Shown: positions 25,685 through 34,543 of the stretch, in pieces
Layout of the letters: each line of letters starts with the position of its first letter
Numbering within the stretch: the first letter of the stretch is position 1
From: Mycobacterium sp. DL99
GTDB lineage: Bacteria > Actinomycetota > Actinomycetes > Mycobacteriales > Mycobacteriaceae
NCBI RefSeq assembly: GCF_004762045.1
Contig: NZ_SJOM01000007.1
Coordinates: 5,791,565-5,855,564, forward strand
Direction: 5' to 3'
Length of the DNA: 64,000 nucleotides
Position numbers and translations under genes: made by a program
The notes under the pieces: generated by a model
The model's input: only the letters and a program-made list of their open reading frames with translations
Told to the model about the DNA's origin: nothing
The model's database searches: none

Positions 25685-27145
25685 TCAGAATGGTGGGGGT
25701 GGTCCGTATTCTTCGGCGAGCCAGGCTTGGTATTCGCGTTCGATTTCGAGGTCGGTGTTGAGTTCGGCGCGTAGCCGTCGTTCGGCGTTGATCCGGTCTC
25801 GGCGGTCCTGCTCGCGGGTTTGGCGGCGGGTCGGCATCCTCGCGCCCCGGTTCGGGTGGTGGGCCGGCGGTTCGGGAAGGTTCAGCTCCCCAGTGGGTTG
25901 TGCCAGGGTCGGGAACAGGCCGGCGCCGTGCGGTTCAGTGGTGTAGGTGTGCCCGGTCGGTGCGGTGAATTCGACGGTGCCATCGGGGAGTTGACGGTCC
26001 GACCAGCCCGCGCAGAACGTCTTGACCAAGTGGTGGGCGCGGCAGTAGAGCTTGTTGTTGGACGGGTGGGTGGGGCCCAGCGGGTAGGGCATCGTGTGGT
26101 CGATGTCGCAGCGCTGGACGGGGGCATCGCAGCCGGGGAAGCGGCACGTCAGGTCTCGCCAGCGGATGAACTCCGAGAGGGCCACCGATGGGCGATAGCC
26201 AGGCTCAGACCCATCAGACGCATCACCCGGCTCGCTGGGTTGGTCCGGTTCGGCAGGCACGTGCAGCGGCTTGATCTTCGCCGTGGCGGCGAGGTCGCGC
26301 ACCGACTCGGCGGGCAGGATGCCATGCCCGGGTAGGTATCCCGGATCATCCGAGGTGCCATCGACGGTGGCCCGATCGGCCAGCACGTGGATGACCGCCG
26401 CATCGGCGGCGGCCCGCTTCTGCGCGGCCGGGCACTCGTCACGACCACACCGGCAGGCCAGTTGGGCTTCCAATCGGGCCAACGGCCCCACCGCATCCGC
26501 GCGGCGCTGCTCATGGGTACGTGGATCGTGCTCACACACCGTGTCGGCCAGGGCGTTGAGGCGTTGATCGAATGCTGTCCCTTCGGCGGCATCCAGGTTG
26601 GCCCACACCGTCGCCTTGCCTGGGCTGCCCGCCTCGATCTGCACGAACCGCTCCTCGGCCACATCCGGGGGCACCCGCACCCCATTCGGGTCGAGTTTGG
26701 CGATCCACTGATCCACCCGGTCCCGCAACTGCCGCTGCGAGAACCGCATCCACCGATGCGCCCGCGCCGCCAACTCCGCATCCAACCCGGCCCACACTGC
26801 CGGGTCCACGATGCCGGTGCGGGCAATGATCGTGCACACCACCCGATAATCGATATCCCCAACCGCGAACCGTGCCGCCACCAACGGCAGCTTGTCCCGC
26901 AACACCCGGGCATGGTGAACCTGGGTCCCGGCCCGACCCCGACTGATCCGCAACGCCGCCGACACCTCCGCGGCCACTTCTTCGAACGGATCAGTCCGCC
27001 ACAAAATGCTTTCGACCAACTCCTGTTCCCGCAGGCTGTCCAACGCCCCGATCGCTGCCAACCGGCCCGCGATCGCCACCGACTCCGCCCGCGCCCCGGC
27101 ACTGATCCTGTCGATCAGGGCCACATCCGACACGGTCTCGAACAT
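25685..27145 (-). CDS. DUF222 / HNH endonuclease domain protein (13E12 repeat type)
   Basis: 486 residues from ATG 27145; the open frame reaches further but the usual DUF222 N-terminus (MFETVSDVALIDRI) begins here. An N-terminal helical DUF222 domain is followed by a C-terminal HNH motif CRFPGCDAPVQRCDIDHTMP with NNKLYCRAHHLVKTF. Proteins of this type are multi-copy in mycobacteria (REP13E12 family) and are thought to be mobile-element or phage linked; no activity is proven for this one. It sits at the left edge of the 23-kb insertion between aspB and hsaB, opposite in strand to the backbone operon. Confidence 0.87.
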   Translation of the reverse strand: MFETVSDVALIDRISAGARAESVAIAGRLAAIGALDSLREQELVESILWRTDPFEEVAAEVSAALRISRGRAGTQVHHARVLRDKLPLVAARFAVGDIDYRVVCTIIARTGIVDPAVWAGLDAELAARAHRWMRFSQRQLRDRVDQWIAKLDPNGVRVPPDVAEERFVQIEAGSPGKATVWANLDAAEGTAFDQRLNALADTVCEHDPRTHEQRRADAVGPLARLEAQLACRCGRDECPAAQKRAAADAAVIHVLADRATVDGTSDDPGYLPGHGILPAESVRDLAATAKIKPLHVPAEPDQPSEPGDASDGSEPGYRPSVALSEFIRWRDLTCRFPGCDAPVQRCDIDHTMPYPLGPTHPSNNKLYCRAHHLVKTFCAGWSDRQLPDGTVEFTAPTGHTYTTEPHGAGLFPTLAQPTGELNLPEPPAHHPNRGARMPTRRQTREQDRRDRINAERRLRAELNTDLEIEREYQAWLAEEYGPPPPF

Positions 27146-27215
27146 ACGTTCGATTATGCCACCACCCACCGACAACTTTGGACAGATCGAACGTGCCGGT
27201 ACCGGACCACACCAC

Positions 27216-29150
27216 CTACCGCTTGACGGCCGCGTACCAATCCAGCAGATCCGGGTTGTCCACCGCGCTGCGCTCGACCACCTTGGCCGCGTCCGCGCCC
27301 TGGAACAGCTTCTTGATCGGGACCTCGAGCTTCTTGCCCGTGCGGGTGTGCGGAATGCCCGGGGCGACGAGGATGTCGTCGGGCACATGCCGTGGCGACA
27401 CCTCGGTACGGATGGTCTGAATGATCTTGTCCCGCACCGCATCATTGAGCTCGACGCCCTCGGCCAGCACCACGAACAACGGCATCCAATAGCCGCCGTC
27501 AGGCTGCTCGGCCCCGATCACCAGCGCCTCGGCGATCTCGGGCAACCGCTCCACCGACTGGTAGATGTCGGCGCTGCCCATGCGGATGCCGTTGCGGTTC
27601 AGCGTGGAGTCCGACCGGCCGTGCACGACGACGCTGTCGTGGTCGGTGATGGTGATCCAGTCACCATGGCGCCACACTCCGGGGAACATCTCGAAATAGG
27701 CGTCGCGGTAACGGGATCCGTCAGCGTCGTTCCAGAACGCGATCGGCATCGAGGGCAGCGGCTTGGTGATCACCAGCTCGCCGACCTCGCCGCGCACGGG
27801 ATTACCGGATTCATCCCAGGCCTCCACTGCCGCCCCGAGGTAGCGGGCCGACAACTCACCCGGCCACACCGGCACTGTCGGCACACCGCCGATGAACGCC
27901 GACACCACGTCGGTGCCGCCGCTGATCGAGGCGACCTGCACCCGCTCGCCGACGTTGTCGCGCAGCCACAACGCCGACGATGGCGGCAGCGACGATCCGG
28001 TGATGCCCACGGTCCTCAGCGCCGACAGGTCGTGCTCTTCACGGGGTACCGCACCGGCCTTCGCGCAGGCCAGAACGTAACCGGGGCTGGTGCCCAGGAC
28101 CGTCGCACGGACGGTGGCCGCGATGTGCCACAGTGCGTCGGCCGTCGGGTAGGTAGGGCTGCCCTCGTAACAGACGATGGTGGCCCCGACCAGCAGGCCG
28201 GCCACCTGGAAGTTCCACATCATCCAGCTCGGGCTGGTGTACCAGAAGAAGGTGTCGTCACGACCGATGTCGGACTGCAGCGACACCGCTTTGAGGTGTT
28301 CGAGCAGCACGCCGCCGTGGCCGTGCATGATCCCCTTGGGCAGCCCGGTGGTACCCGACGAGTACAGGACCCACAGCGGGTGATCGAAATCGACCGGTGT
28401 CGTGACCAATTCGGCCCTACCGGCAGTCGCGGACTCCCAGTCCAGCCAATCGTCACGGGCCGCACCCAGTCGTGACACCAGCACCGAGGCCTTCAACGTG
28501 GGCAGGCCCTCGCGCACGGCGGCGATGTCGGCGCTCTTGTCGTGCGACTTGCCCCCGAATTGATAGCCGTCGGCGGTCAGCAGCACGGTCGGCTCCAACT
28601 GGCCGAGCCGGTCCAGGGCCGCCTTGGCGGTGTAGTCCTGGCCGCAGGCACTCCAGATCGCACCGATGCTCGCGGTCGCCAGGAACGCGATGATGGCCTC
28701 GGCGATGTTCGGTAGGTAGCCGACCACGCGGTCCCCCGGCTGCACACCGAGTGACCGCAGGGTGTGCGCGAAAGCTGCGGTACGACGCAACAATTCAGCC
28801 CAGGACAGCTCGGTGACTGCACCGCCTTCGGCGACGGTGAGGATGGCCGGACGATCGTTCCGGGCCTGGCGGGCCACCTGGTCGACGTAGTTGAGCCGGG
28901 CACCGGGGAACCAGCGCACGCCCGGCATCTCCTCGCCGACGAGCACCTGCTCCGGCCGCTCGCCGAGGTCGAAGTAATCCCACAGCGCGCCCCAGAACGC
29001 CGTCGGATCATCGACGGACCACTGCCACAGGCTCTGATAGTCGGGCGCGCTGATTCCGGCGCGGGATTCGACGAACCGGGCGAAGTCCGTGACCCGAGCG
29101 GCCGCGACGCCTTCCGGCGACGGTTCCCATTGAGCTTCCGTTGTGGTCAT
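27216..29150 (-). CDS. Acetoacetyl-CoA synthetase (acetoacetate-CoA ligase)
   Basis: 644 residues from the ATG at 29150 (an earlier start would be buried in the upstream gene). ANL-family ligase of AacS length, with LWVLYSSGTTGLPKGIMHGHGG, the acetyl/acetoacetyl-CoA synthetase-type segment FFWYTSPSWMMWNF and GRSDSTLNRNGIRMGSADIY. It should activate acetoacetate with ATP. It overlaps the 3-hydroxybutyrate dehydrogenase gene by four bases, forming a ketone-body use operon with it and a transporter. Confidence 0.9.
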   Translation of the reverse strand: MTTTEAQWEPSPEGVAAARVTDFARFVESRAGISAPDYQSLWQWSVDDPTAFWGALWDYFDLGERPEQVLVGEEMPGVRWFPGARLNYVDQVARQARNDRPAILTVAEGGAVTELSWAELLRRTAAFAHTLRSLGVQPGDRVVGYLPNIAEAIIAFLATASIGAIWSACGQDYTAKAALDRLGQLEPTVLLTADGYQFGGKSHDKSADIAAVREGLPTLKASVLVSRLGAARDDWLDWESATAGRAELVTTPVDFDHPLWVLYSSGTTGLPKGIMHGHGGVLLEHLKAVSLQSDIGRDDTFFWYTSPSWMMWNFQVAGLLVGATIVCYEGSPTYPTADALWHIAATVRATVLGTSPGYVLACAKAGAVPREEHDLSALRTVGITGSSLPPSSALWLRDNVGERVQVASISGGTDVVSAFIGGVPTVPVWPGELSARYLGAAVEAWDESGNPVRGEVGELVITKPLPSMPIAFWNDADGSRYRDAYFEMFPGVWRHGDWITITDHDSVVVHGRSDSTLNRNGIRMGSADIYQSVERLPEIAEALVIGAEQPDGGYWMPLFVVLAEGVELNDAVRDKIIQTIRTEVSPRHVPDDILVAPGIPHTRTGKKLEVPIKKLFQGADAAKVVERSAVDNPDLLDWYAAVKR

Positions 29151-29893
29151 CTTGCGCTCCACCCACCATCCATCGTGTACGACGCCCCGGTCACCATCCG
29201 GGCGTTCGGCGACGCCAGCCAACCTACCAACGCGCCTACCTCTTCCGGCTCGACCAATTGCTTGACCGCGCTCTCCTTGAGCAGCACCTCGGCCAGCACG
29301 TCCTGCTCGGGAATGCCGTGGATGCGGGCCTGATCGGCGATCTGTTTGGTGACCAGCGGAGTGCGCACATAGCCGGGGTTGACGCAGTTGCTGGTCACCC
29401 CGTGCGGCCCGCCCTCCAGGGCGGTCACCTTCGACAACCCCTCCAGCGCATGCTTGGCGGTGACGTAGCCGGACTTGAATTCCGAGGCGCGCAGACCGTG
29501 CACCGAGGAGATGTTCACGACGCGGCCGAACCCCTGCGCGTACATGTGCGGCAGGGCGGCGCGGATCAGCAGGAACGGCACCTCGACCATCAACGCGAGC
29601 AGCATCCGGAATTTCTCGGGCGGGAAATCCTGGATCGGATGGATGCTCTGCACCCCGGCGTTGTTCACCAGGATGTCGCAGTCCAGCTGCAGCGTCTCCA
29701 GCGCCGACACATCGAGAAGGTCCACCGCCCAGGGCTTTCCGCCGATCTCAGCGGCGACGGCCTCGGCTCCCACCGCGTCGACGTCGGCCACCGTGACAAC
29801 GGCCCCGCGGGACGCGAGCTCACGCGCACAGGCCGCACCGATCCCGCTGGCAGCACCGGTGACCAGGGCGCTACGGCCGGCCAGCTCACTCAT
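29147..29893 (-). CDS. 3-Hydroxybutyrate dehydrogenase (SDR)
   Basis: 248 residues. Rossmann motif GAASGIGAACAR, and CDILVNNAGVQSIHPIQDFPPEKFRMLLALM, which is the typical 3-hydroxybutyrate dehydrogenase signature, then ISSVHGLRASEFKSGYVTAKHALEG with catalytic Tyr and Lys. It oxidises 3-hydroxybutyrate to acetoacetate, the substrate of the next enzyme. It overlaps its neighbours on both sides by four bases (ATGA type). Confidence 0.9.
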   Translation of the reverse strand: MSELAGRSALVTGAASGIGAACARELASRGAVVTVADVDAVGAEAVAAEIGGKPWAVDLLDVSALETLQLDCDILVNNAGVQSIHPIQDFPPEKFRMLLALMVEVPFLLIRAALPHMYAQGFGRVVNISSVHGLRASEFKSGYVTAKHALEGLSKVTALEGGPHGVTSNCVNPGYVRTPLVTKQIADQARIHGIPEQDVLAEVLLKESAVKQLVEPEEVGALVGWLASPNARMVTGASYTMDGGWSAR

Positions 29894-31218
29894 GCCGCGG
29901 CCCGTTCCAAGTCAGCAGCATCGATGTCGGCCAGGTCGACACCCTTGGTCTCGCGGGTGAACGCCAACGCGATCAGCGTCACCAATGCGGCCAGCGCGAG
30001 GTACACCGCGATCGGAACCGAGGAGGCGTAGGTCTTCAACAACCAGACCGCGATGATCGGCGCCAGCGATCCGGCGGCGATCGAGGTGACCTGATAGCCA
30101 AGGGAGACACCGGAATAACGCATCCGGGTGGGGAACATCTCGGACATCAGTGCGGGCTGCGGCGCATACATCAGGGCATGGATCACCAGACCCAAACTGA
30201 TGGCCGCGATCACCGGCAGATACTGGCCGCTGTCCATCATCGGGTAGGCGAAGAAGCCCCAGCAGGCCGCGCCGACGGCACCGAGGAAGTACACCGGCTT
30301 CCGCCCGTAACGGTCCGACAGGGCCCCGACGGTCGGGATGGCCGCGAGGTGCACCGTGTGGGCGATGAGCAGCCACCACAGGATGTCGCTGGTGTCGGAA
30401 TGCACGTGCTCCTTGAGATAGGTGATCGAGAACGTGACCACCAGGTAGTACATGATGTTCTCGCCGAAGCGCAGACCCATCGCGGTGAACACCCCGCGCG
30501 GATAGCGCTTGACCACCTCGATCGCGCTGAACGAGCTGGCCTTGATCTGTTCGGCTTCCTGTTGGGCCGCAACGAAAATCGGAGCGTCGGTCACCTTGGT
30601 GCGGATGTAGTAGCCGATCAGCACCACCACAGCCGACAGCCAGAACGCCACGCGCCAACCCCAGGACAGGAACGCGTCGGCACTGAGCAGTCCGTTGAGT
30701 AGCAGCAGCACCACGGTGGCCAGCATGTTGCCCACCGGCACGCCGGCCTGCGGCCAGCTGGCCCAGAATCCGCGGGACTGGTTCGGGCTGTGCTCGGCCA
30801 CGAGCAGCACGGCACCACCCCACTCGCCGCCAACTGCGAAGCCCTGTAGGAACCGCAGGACCACCAGCAGGATCGGCGCCAGGTAACCGATCTGCGCGTA
30901 GGTCGGCAGGCAGCCCATCAGGAACGTGGCCAGGCCGACAAGTATCAGGCTGAACTGCAGCAGCTTCTTGCGGCCGAACTTGTCGCCGTAGTGACCGAAC
31001 ACGATGCCGCCCAGCGGGCGGGCCAGGAAGCCGATGGCGTAGGTACCGAAGGCCGCCATGATGGCGTCCAGATCGTTGCCGCCCTGCGGGAAGAACAACT
31101 TGTTGAACACCAGCGTGGCGGCGGTTCCGTACAGGAAGAACTCGTACCACTCGACCACCGTGCCAGCCATCGAGGCGGCGACGACGCGGCGCAGACCGGT
31201 CGCATTTGGCGCGCTCAT
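29890..31218 (-). CDS. MHS-family MFS transporter, probable ketone-body importer
   Basis: 442 residues with AAGGAG upstream. VEWYEFFLYGTAATLVFNKL marks the MHS subfamily; FGHYGDKFGRKK is the loop 2-3 motif; 12 hydrophobic segments. Being first in an operon with 3-hydroxybutyrate dehydrogenase and acetoacetyl-CoA synthetase, it is likely to import 3-hydroxybutyrate and/or acetoacetate with protons. Confidence 0.87.
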   Translation of the reverse strand: MSAPNATGLRRVVAASMAGTVVEWYEFFLYGTAATLVFNKLFFPQGGNDLDAIMAAFGTYAIGFLARPLGGIVFGHYGDKFGRKKLLQFSLILVGLATFLMGCLPTYAQIGYLAPILLVVLRFLQGFAVGGEWGGAVLLVAEHSPNQSRGFWASWPQAGVPVGNMLATVVLLLLNGLLSADAFLSWGWRVAFWLSAVVVLIGYYIRTKVTDAPIFVAAQQEAEQIKASSFSAIEVVKRYPRGVFTAMGLRFGENIMYYLVVTFSITYLKEHVHSDTSDILWWLLIAHTVHLAAIPTVGALSDRYGRKPVYFLGAVGAACWGFFAYPMMDSGQYLPVIAAISLGLVIHALMYAPQPALMSEMFPTRMRYSGVSLGYQVTSIAAGSLAPIIAVWLLKTYASSVPIAVYLALAALVTLIALAFTRETKGVDLADIDAADLERAAA

Positions 31219-31334
31219 CTGCGGTTCTCCTTATGACGTGACTGTGATGTGCCTGACAGCTTTCGTGAGTATTCATGCACGCCGAACCCTCCGCAATGGG
31301 TAAAACCGCACCGTCAGTCTGCAAAAATGCAGAG

Positions 31335-32246
31335 ATGGACGGTGCGCAAAGGCCCGGCCGCCCCAGCGCGGACGATCTACTCGTCCTGCTGGCCGTCGGC
31401 CGCTCCGGCCGCTACACCGCCGCGGCCGATGAGCTGGGCATCAACCACACCACGATCTCGCGGCGCATCGCCGCGCTCGAGCAGGCCATCGGGGGTCGGG
31501 TACTGACCCGAGCCGGTGGCGGATGGGAACTCACCGACCTCGGCCGCGAGGCGCTCGCCGCCGCCGAGGCCGTCGAGTCCGCGGTATCCACGCTGAGCAC
31601 CACCGGCGCCCGGCAACTCGAGGGCGTGGTCCGGATCTCGGCGACCGACGGCTTCAGCGCCTACATCGCCGCGCCCGCGGCGGCCCAGGTGCAACGTCAG
31701 CACCCTCGCCTGACCGTCGAAATCGTGACCGCCACCCGCCGCGCCTCCCAACAGCGGTCGAGCCTGGACCTCGAGATCGTCGTGGGCGCACCCCAGGTCC
31801 GGCGTGCCGAGGCGATCCGCCTCGGTGACTACTGCCTGGGCCTGTACGGTGCGCGTTCCTATCTCGCCGAACACGGCACCCCTTCCGACATCGCCGACCT
31901 GGCCCGGTTTCCGTTGGTCTACTTCATCGATTCGATGCTGCAGGTCGACGACCTCGACATGGCCAGCAGCTTTGCGCCGGCCATGCACGAGTCGGTGACG
32001 TCCACCAACGTGTTCGTCCACGTCGAGGCCACCCGCGCCGCGGCCGGACTGGGCCTGCTGCCGTGTTTCATGGCCGACCGGCACGAGGATCTGGTGCGGG
32101 TGCTGCCCGCAGAACTGACGGTTCGGTTGAGCTATTGGCTGGTGGCCCGGGCTGAAACGCTGCGCCGCCCGGTGGTGGCCGCCGTGGTCGAGGCGATCCA
32201 GGATCGGATGACCGACCAACACGAGGTGCTGCTCGGCATTCGCTGA
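31335..32246 (+). CDS. LysR-family transcriptional regulator
   Basis: 303 residues from the ATG at 31335. In-frame starts at 31275 (ATG) and 31296 (ATG) exist, but this one puts the winged HTH (FTAAADELGINHTTISRRIAALE type, here YTAAADELGINHTTISRRIA) at the usual distance from the N-terminus. The effector domain follows from about residue 75. Divergent from the ketone-body operon and thus its probable regulator. CGTG at 31264-31267 and CACG at 31278-31281 form a weak inverted repeat that may be its binding site. Confidence 0.85.
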   Translation: MDGAQRPGRPSADDLLVLLAVGRSGRYTAAADELGINHTTISRRIAALEQAIGGRVLTRAGGGWELTDLGREALAAAEAVESAVSTLSTTGARQLEGVVRISATDGFSAYIAAPAAAQVQRQHPRLTVEIVTATRRASQQRSSLDLEIVVGAPQVRRAEAIRLGDYCLGLYGARSYLAEHGTPSDIADLARFPLVYFIDSMLQVDDLDMASSFAPAMHESVTSTNVFVHVEATRAAAGLGLLPCFMADRHEDLVRVLPAELTVRLSYWLVARAETLRRPVVAAVVEAIQDRMTDQHEVLLGIR

Positions 32247-32299
32247 CCCGATGAGAAGAATGCTTGCGGTCCGGCCCCGATATTGCTGCAGTGGGCGGT

Positions 32300-33070
32300 A
32301 TGCCATTCATCGAGCACGATCGCGGGCAGGCCTACTACCGGCACTGGGCCGCATCCGAACCCCGGGCAGCCGTCGTCTTCCTGCACGGGTTCGGTGAACA
32401 CACCGGGGTCTACCACCGGTACGGCTTCGCGCTCAACGCCGCGGGCATCGACCTGTGGGCGGTCGACCAGTTCGGGCACGGCCTGACCCCGGGCACCCGG
32501 GGCGACTTCGGCAGCATCGAGGACAGCTCGGGACTCGCCGAGGCACTGACCGCCCTCGCCGAGCAGGAGACACCCGGCATCCCGCTGGTGGCACAAGGGC
32601 ATTCGTTCGGCTCGGTGGTGACCCTGTTCCGGCTGCTCGGCGAACCCGACCGGTACCGGGCGGGCATCATCTCCGGTGCCCCGTTGGTTCCGATCCCCGA
32701 AATGCTCGATACGGACACCGATTTGGACCTCGACCCGAACTGGCTGTCGTCCGATCCGTTCTACCTGGATGCCCTGGAGAACGATCCGCTGGCCTTCGTC
32801 GACGCCGACGGGGCCGCGCTCACCCGCGAGCTGGACCGGGCCTGGGACCGGTTCGGCGCCGAGCTGCCCAAGCTCACCGTGCCGACCCTGGCCCTGCACG
32901 GTTCGGCCGACGTCATCGCCCCGGCCGGCGCGGTCAAGGCATACGCCGAACAAATAGAACCCTTGCAGTTCAAGGAATTTGCGGGCGGCCGCCACGACAT
33001 CCTCAACGAGTCCGTGCACCGCGAGGTCGCCGCGGACATCGTCGAGTTCATCGACGCTCAGATCGGCTAG
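32300..33070 (+). CDS. Monoacylglycerol-lipase-like alpha/beta hydrolase
   Basis: 256 residues from the ATG at 32300 (GTG 32291 and TTG 32264 are alternatives; no clear ribosome-binding site). It has VVFLHGFGEHTGVYHRYG, characteristic of hydrolase_4/monoacylglycerol lipases, the nucleophile elbow GHSFGS, a late Asp (LALHGSADVIAP) and His (GGRHDILNE). M. tuberculosis Rv0183 is a known enzyme of this family. It probably releases free fatty acid and glycerol from monoacylglycerols. It overlaps the convergent TetR gene by four bases. Confidence 0.82.
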   Translation: MPFIEHDRGQAYYRHWAASEPRAAVVFLHGFGEHTGVYHRYGFALNAAGIDLWAVDQFGHGLTPGTRGDFGSIEDSSGLAEALTALAEQETPGIPLVAQGHSFGSVVTLFRLLGEPDRYRAGIISGAPLVPIPEMLDTDTDLDLDPNWLSSDPFYLDALENDPLAFVDADGAALTRELDRAWDRFGAELPKLTVPTLALHGSADVIAPAGAVKAYAEQIEPLQFKEFAGGRHDILNESVHREVAADIVEFIDAQIG

Positions 33071-33627
33071 CGCCTGGCCTCATATCCCGCCGTGAGCCAG
33101 TAGACGGTCCGGTCAAGGCTGGGCAAGATGTCGGTGATCGCGAGCTCGCCCGCGGTGAACCGGCCGACCAGGCCGAAGACCAAGTTCATCAGGATGTTGT
33201 CGAGATCGTGGACGAATGCCTCGTCGACGCCGGCCAGGATGGACAGGCCGGCAGGAACCACGGCGTCGAGACCGCGACGCACCAGACGGTCCCCGCCCGG
33301 GGCCGCCCTGGCCCGCGAGTAGGCCCTGAGCATGTCGGGGTGCTTCTCCCACGGCTCGAAGATGGTGCGGAACATCCGCATCAGGGCCTCGTACAGAGAC
33401 TCCCCCGGCGCACGCACCTGCCCGGCAACTCCCGAATACCGGTTCTCGGCCATCCAGGAATCCAGCGCGGCCAGGATCAACTCGTCGCGGGTCGAGTAGC
33501 GCTTGTAGATCGTGGCCAACGAGGTCTTCGCGCGGCGCGCCACCTCGCGCAGTTGCACCGCCTCGTAGCCCTCGGTCTCGAGGAGCTCCACAACGATGTC
33601 GAGGATCCCATCACGCTCTTCTGCCAC
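33067..33627 (-). CDS. TetR-family regulator of the mycofactocin-SDR cluster
   Basis: 186 residues with an N-terminal HTH (VQLREVARRAKTSLATIYKRYSTRDELI). It is divergent from the two-SDR operon, and the 85-base intergenic region holds two copies of the palindrome GTAAC-N3-GTTAC exactly 22 bases apart, so it is very likely the local repressor. The C-terminal ligand domain resembles other mycobacterial TetR regulators of lipid or steroid genes (KstR-like), but no ligand can be named. Confidence 0.85.
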   Translation of the reverse strand: MAEERDGILDIVVELLETEGYEAVQLREVARRAKTSLATIYKRYSTRDELILAALDSWMAENRYSGVAGQVRAPGESLYEALMRMFRTIFEPWEKHPDMLRAYSRARAAPGGDRLVRRGLDAVVPAGLSILAGVDEAFVHDLDNILMNLVFGLVGRFTAGELAITDILPSLDRTVYWLTAGYEARR

Positions 33628-33653
33628 TGTCGATACACCCTTGCCGCCGGAGA

Positions 33654-33666
33654 GTAACCACGTTAC
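33654..33666. promoter_or_regulatory. TetR operator copy 1
   Basis: GTAACCACGTTAC, inverted repeat GTAAC/GTTAC around three bases. It is 27 bases upstream of the TetR gene start and paired with copy 2 at two helical turns. Confidence 0.75.
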
Positions 33667-33674
33667 CGTACCGC

Positions 33675-33689
33675 TGTAACACGGTTACA
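33675..33689. promoter_or_regulatory. TetR operator copy 2
   Basis: TGTAACACGGTTACA, a 6-bp-armed palindrome around ACG and the same GTAAC-N3-GTTAC core as copy 1, 24 bases before the start of the first SDR gene. Confidence 0.78.
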
Positions 33690-33712
33690 GCCATTCGGCG
33701 GAGCGAGGATCA

Positions 33713-34543
33713 ATGGGAAATCTGGACGGAAAAGTCGCCTTCATCACCGGGGTCGCCCGGGGTCAGGGCCGCAGCCATGCGGTGACACTCGCCGGTGAAG
33801 GCGCGGCCATCATCGGTGCGGACATCTGCGCCGACATCCCTTCCAACGGCTATCCGATGGCCAGCCGCGAGGAGCTCGACGAGACGGTCGCCCTGGTCGA
33901 GGGCGCCGGCGGCAAGATGGTCGCCACGGTCGCCGACGTCCGCGATTTCCATGCGCTCAAGACAGCACTCGACGCGGGCGTCGAGCAGTTCGGGCGCCTG
34001 GACATCGTGCTCGCCAACGCGGGCATCGCAACGATGGCCTTCCGCGAGCTGACCATCGAAGAAGACCTCGATATGTGGAACGACGTGCTCGACGTCAACC
34101 TGGTCGGCTCGTTCCACACCGCCAAGGCCGCGATCCCCCACCTGATCGAGGGCGGGCGCGGAGGGTCGATCGTCTTCACCAGTTCGACCGCAGGACTCCG
34201 TGGGTTCGGCGGCCTGCAGGGCGGTGGCCTGGGCTATGCGGCATCCAAGCACGGCATCGTGGGGCTCATGCGCACCCTGTCCAATGCCCTTGCACCGCAC
34301 AGTATCCGGGTCAACACCGTGCACCCGACCGCGGTCAACACCATGATGGCGGTCAACCCGGCGATGACGGCGTTCCTGGAGAACTACCCCGACGGCGGTC
34401 CGCATCTGCAGAACCCGATGCCGGTGTCACTACTGGAACCGCAGGACATCAGCGCGACCATCAGCTACCTGGTCTCCGACGCCGCCAAATACGTCACCGG
34501 GGTCACCCTCCCTGTCGACGCCGGCTTCACGAACAAGCTCTGA
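33713..34543 (+). CDS. Mycofactocin-coupled-type SDR oxidoreductase 1
   Basis: 276 residues. FITGVARGQGRSHAVTLA is the extended glycine-rich motif of the actinobacterial SDRs whose NAD cofactor is non-exchangeable and re-oxidised through mycofactocin. The long insert after the Asp (ADICADIPSNGYPMASREELDETV) is also typical. NAG motif at LANAGIA and catalytic YAASKHGIVGLMR. It probably oxidises an alcohol. It overlaps the second SDR gene by one base (TGATG). Confidence 0.87.
   Translation: MGNLDGKVAFITGVARGQGRSHAVTLAGEGAAIIGADICADIPSNGYPMASREELDETVALVEGAGGKMVATVADVRDFHALKTALDAGVEQFGRLDIVLANAGIATMAFRELTIEEDLDMWNDVLDVNLVGSFHTAKAAIPHLIEGGRGGSIVFTSSTAGLRGFGGLQGGGLGYAASKHGIVGLMRTLSNALAPHSIRVNTVHPTAVNTMMAVNPAMTAFLENYPDGGPHLQNPMPVSLLEPQDISATISYLVSDAAKYVTGVTLPVDAGFTNKL

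Noticed and set aside
27006..28475. Long plus-strand frame opposite the acetoacetyl-CoA synthetase
   Set aside because: Arg/His/Asp-rich antisense shadow with no motif.
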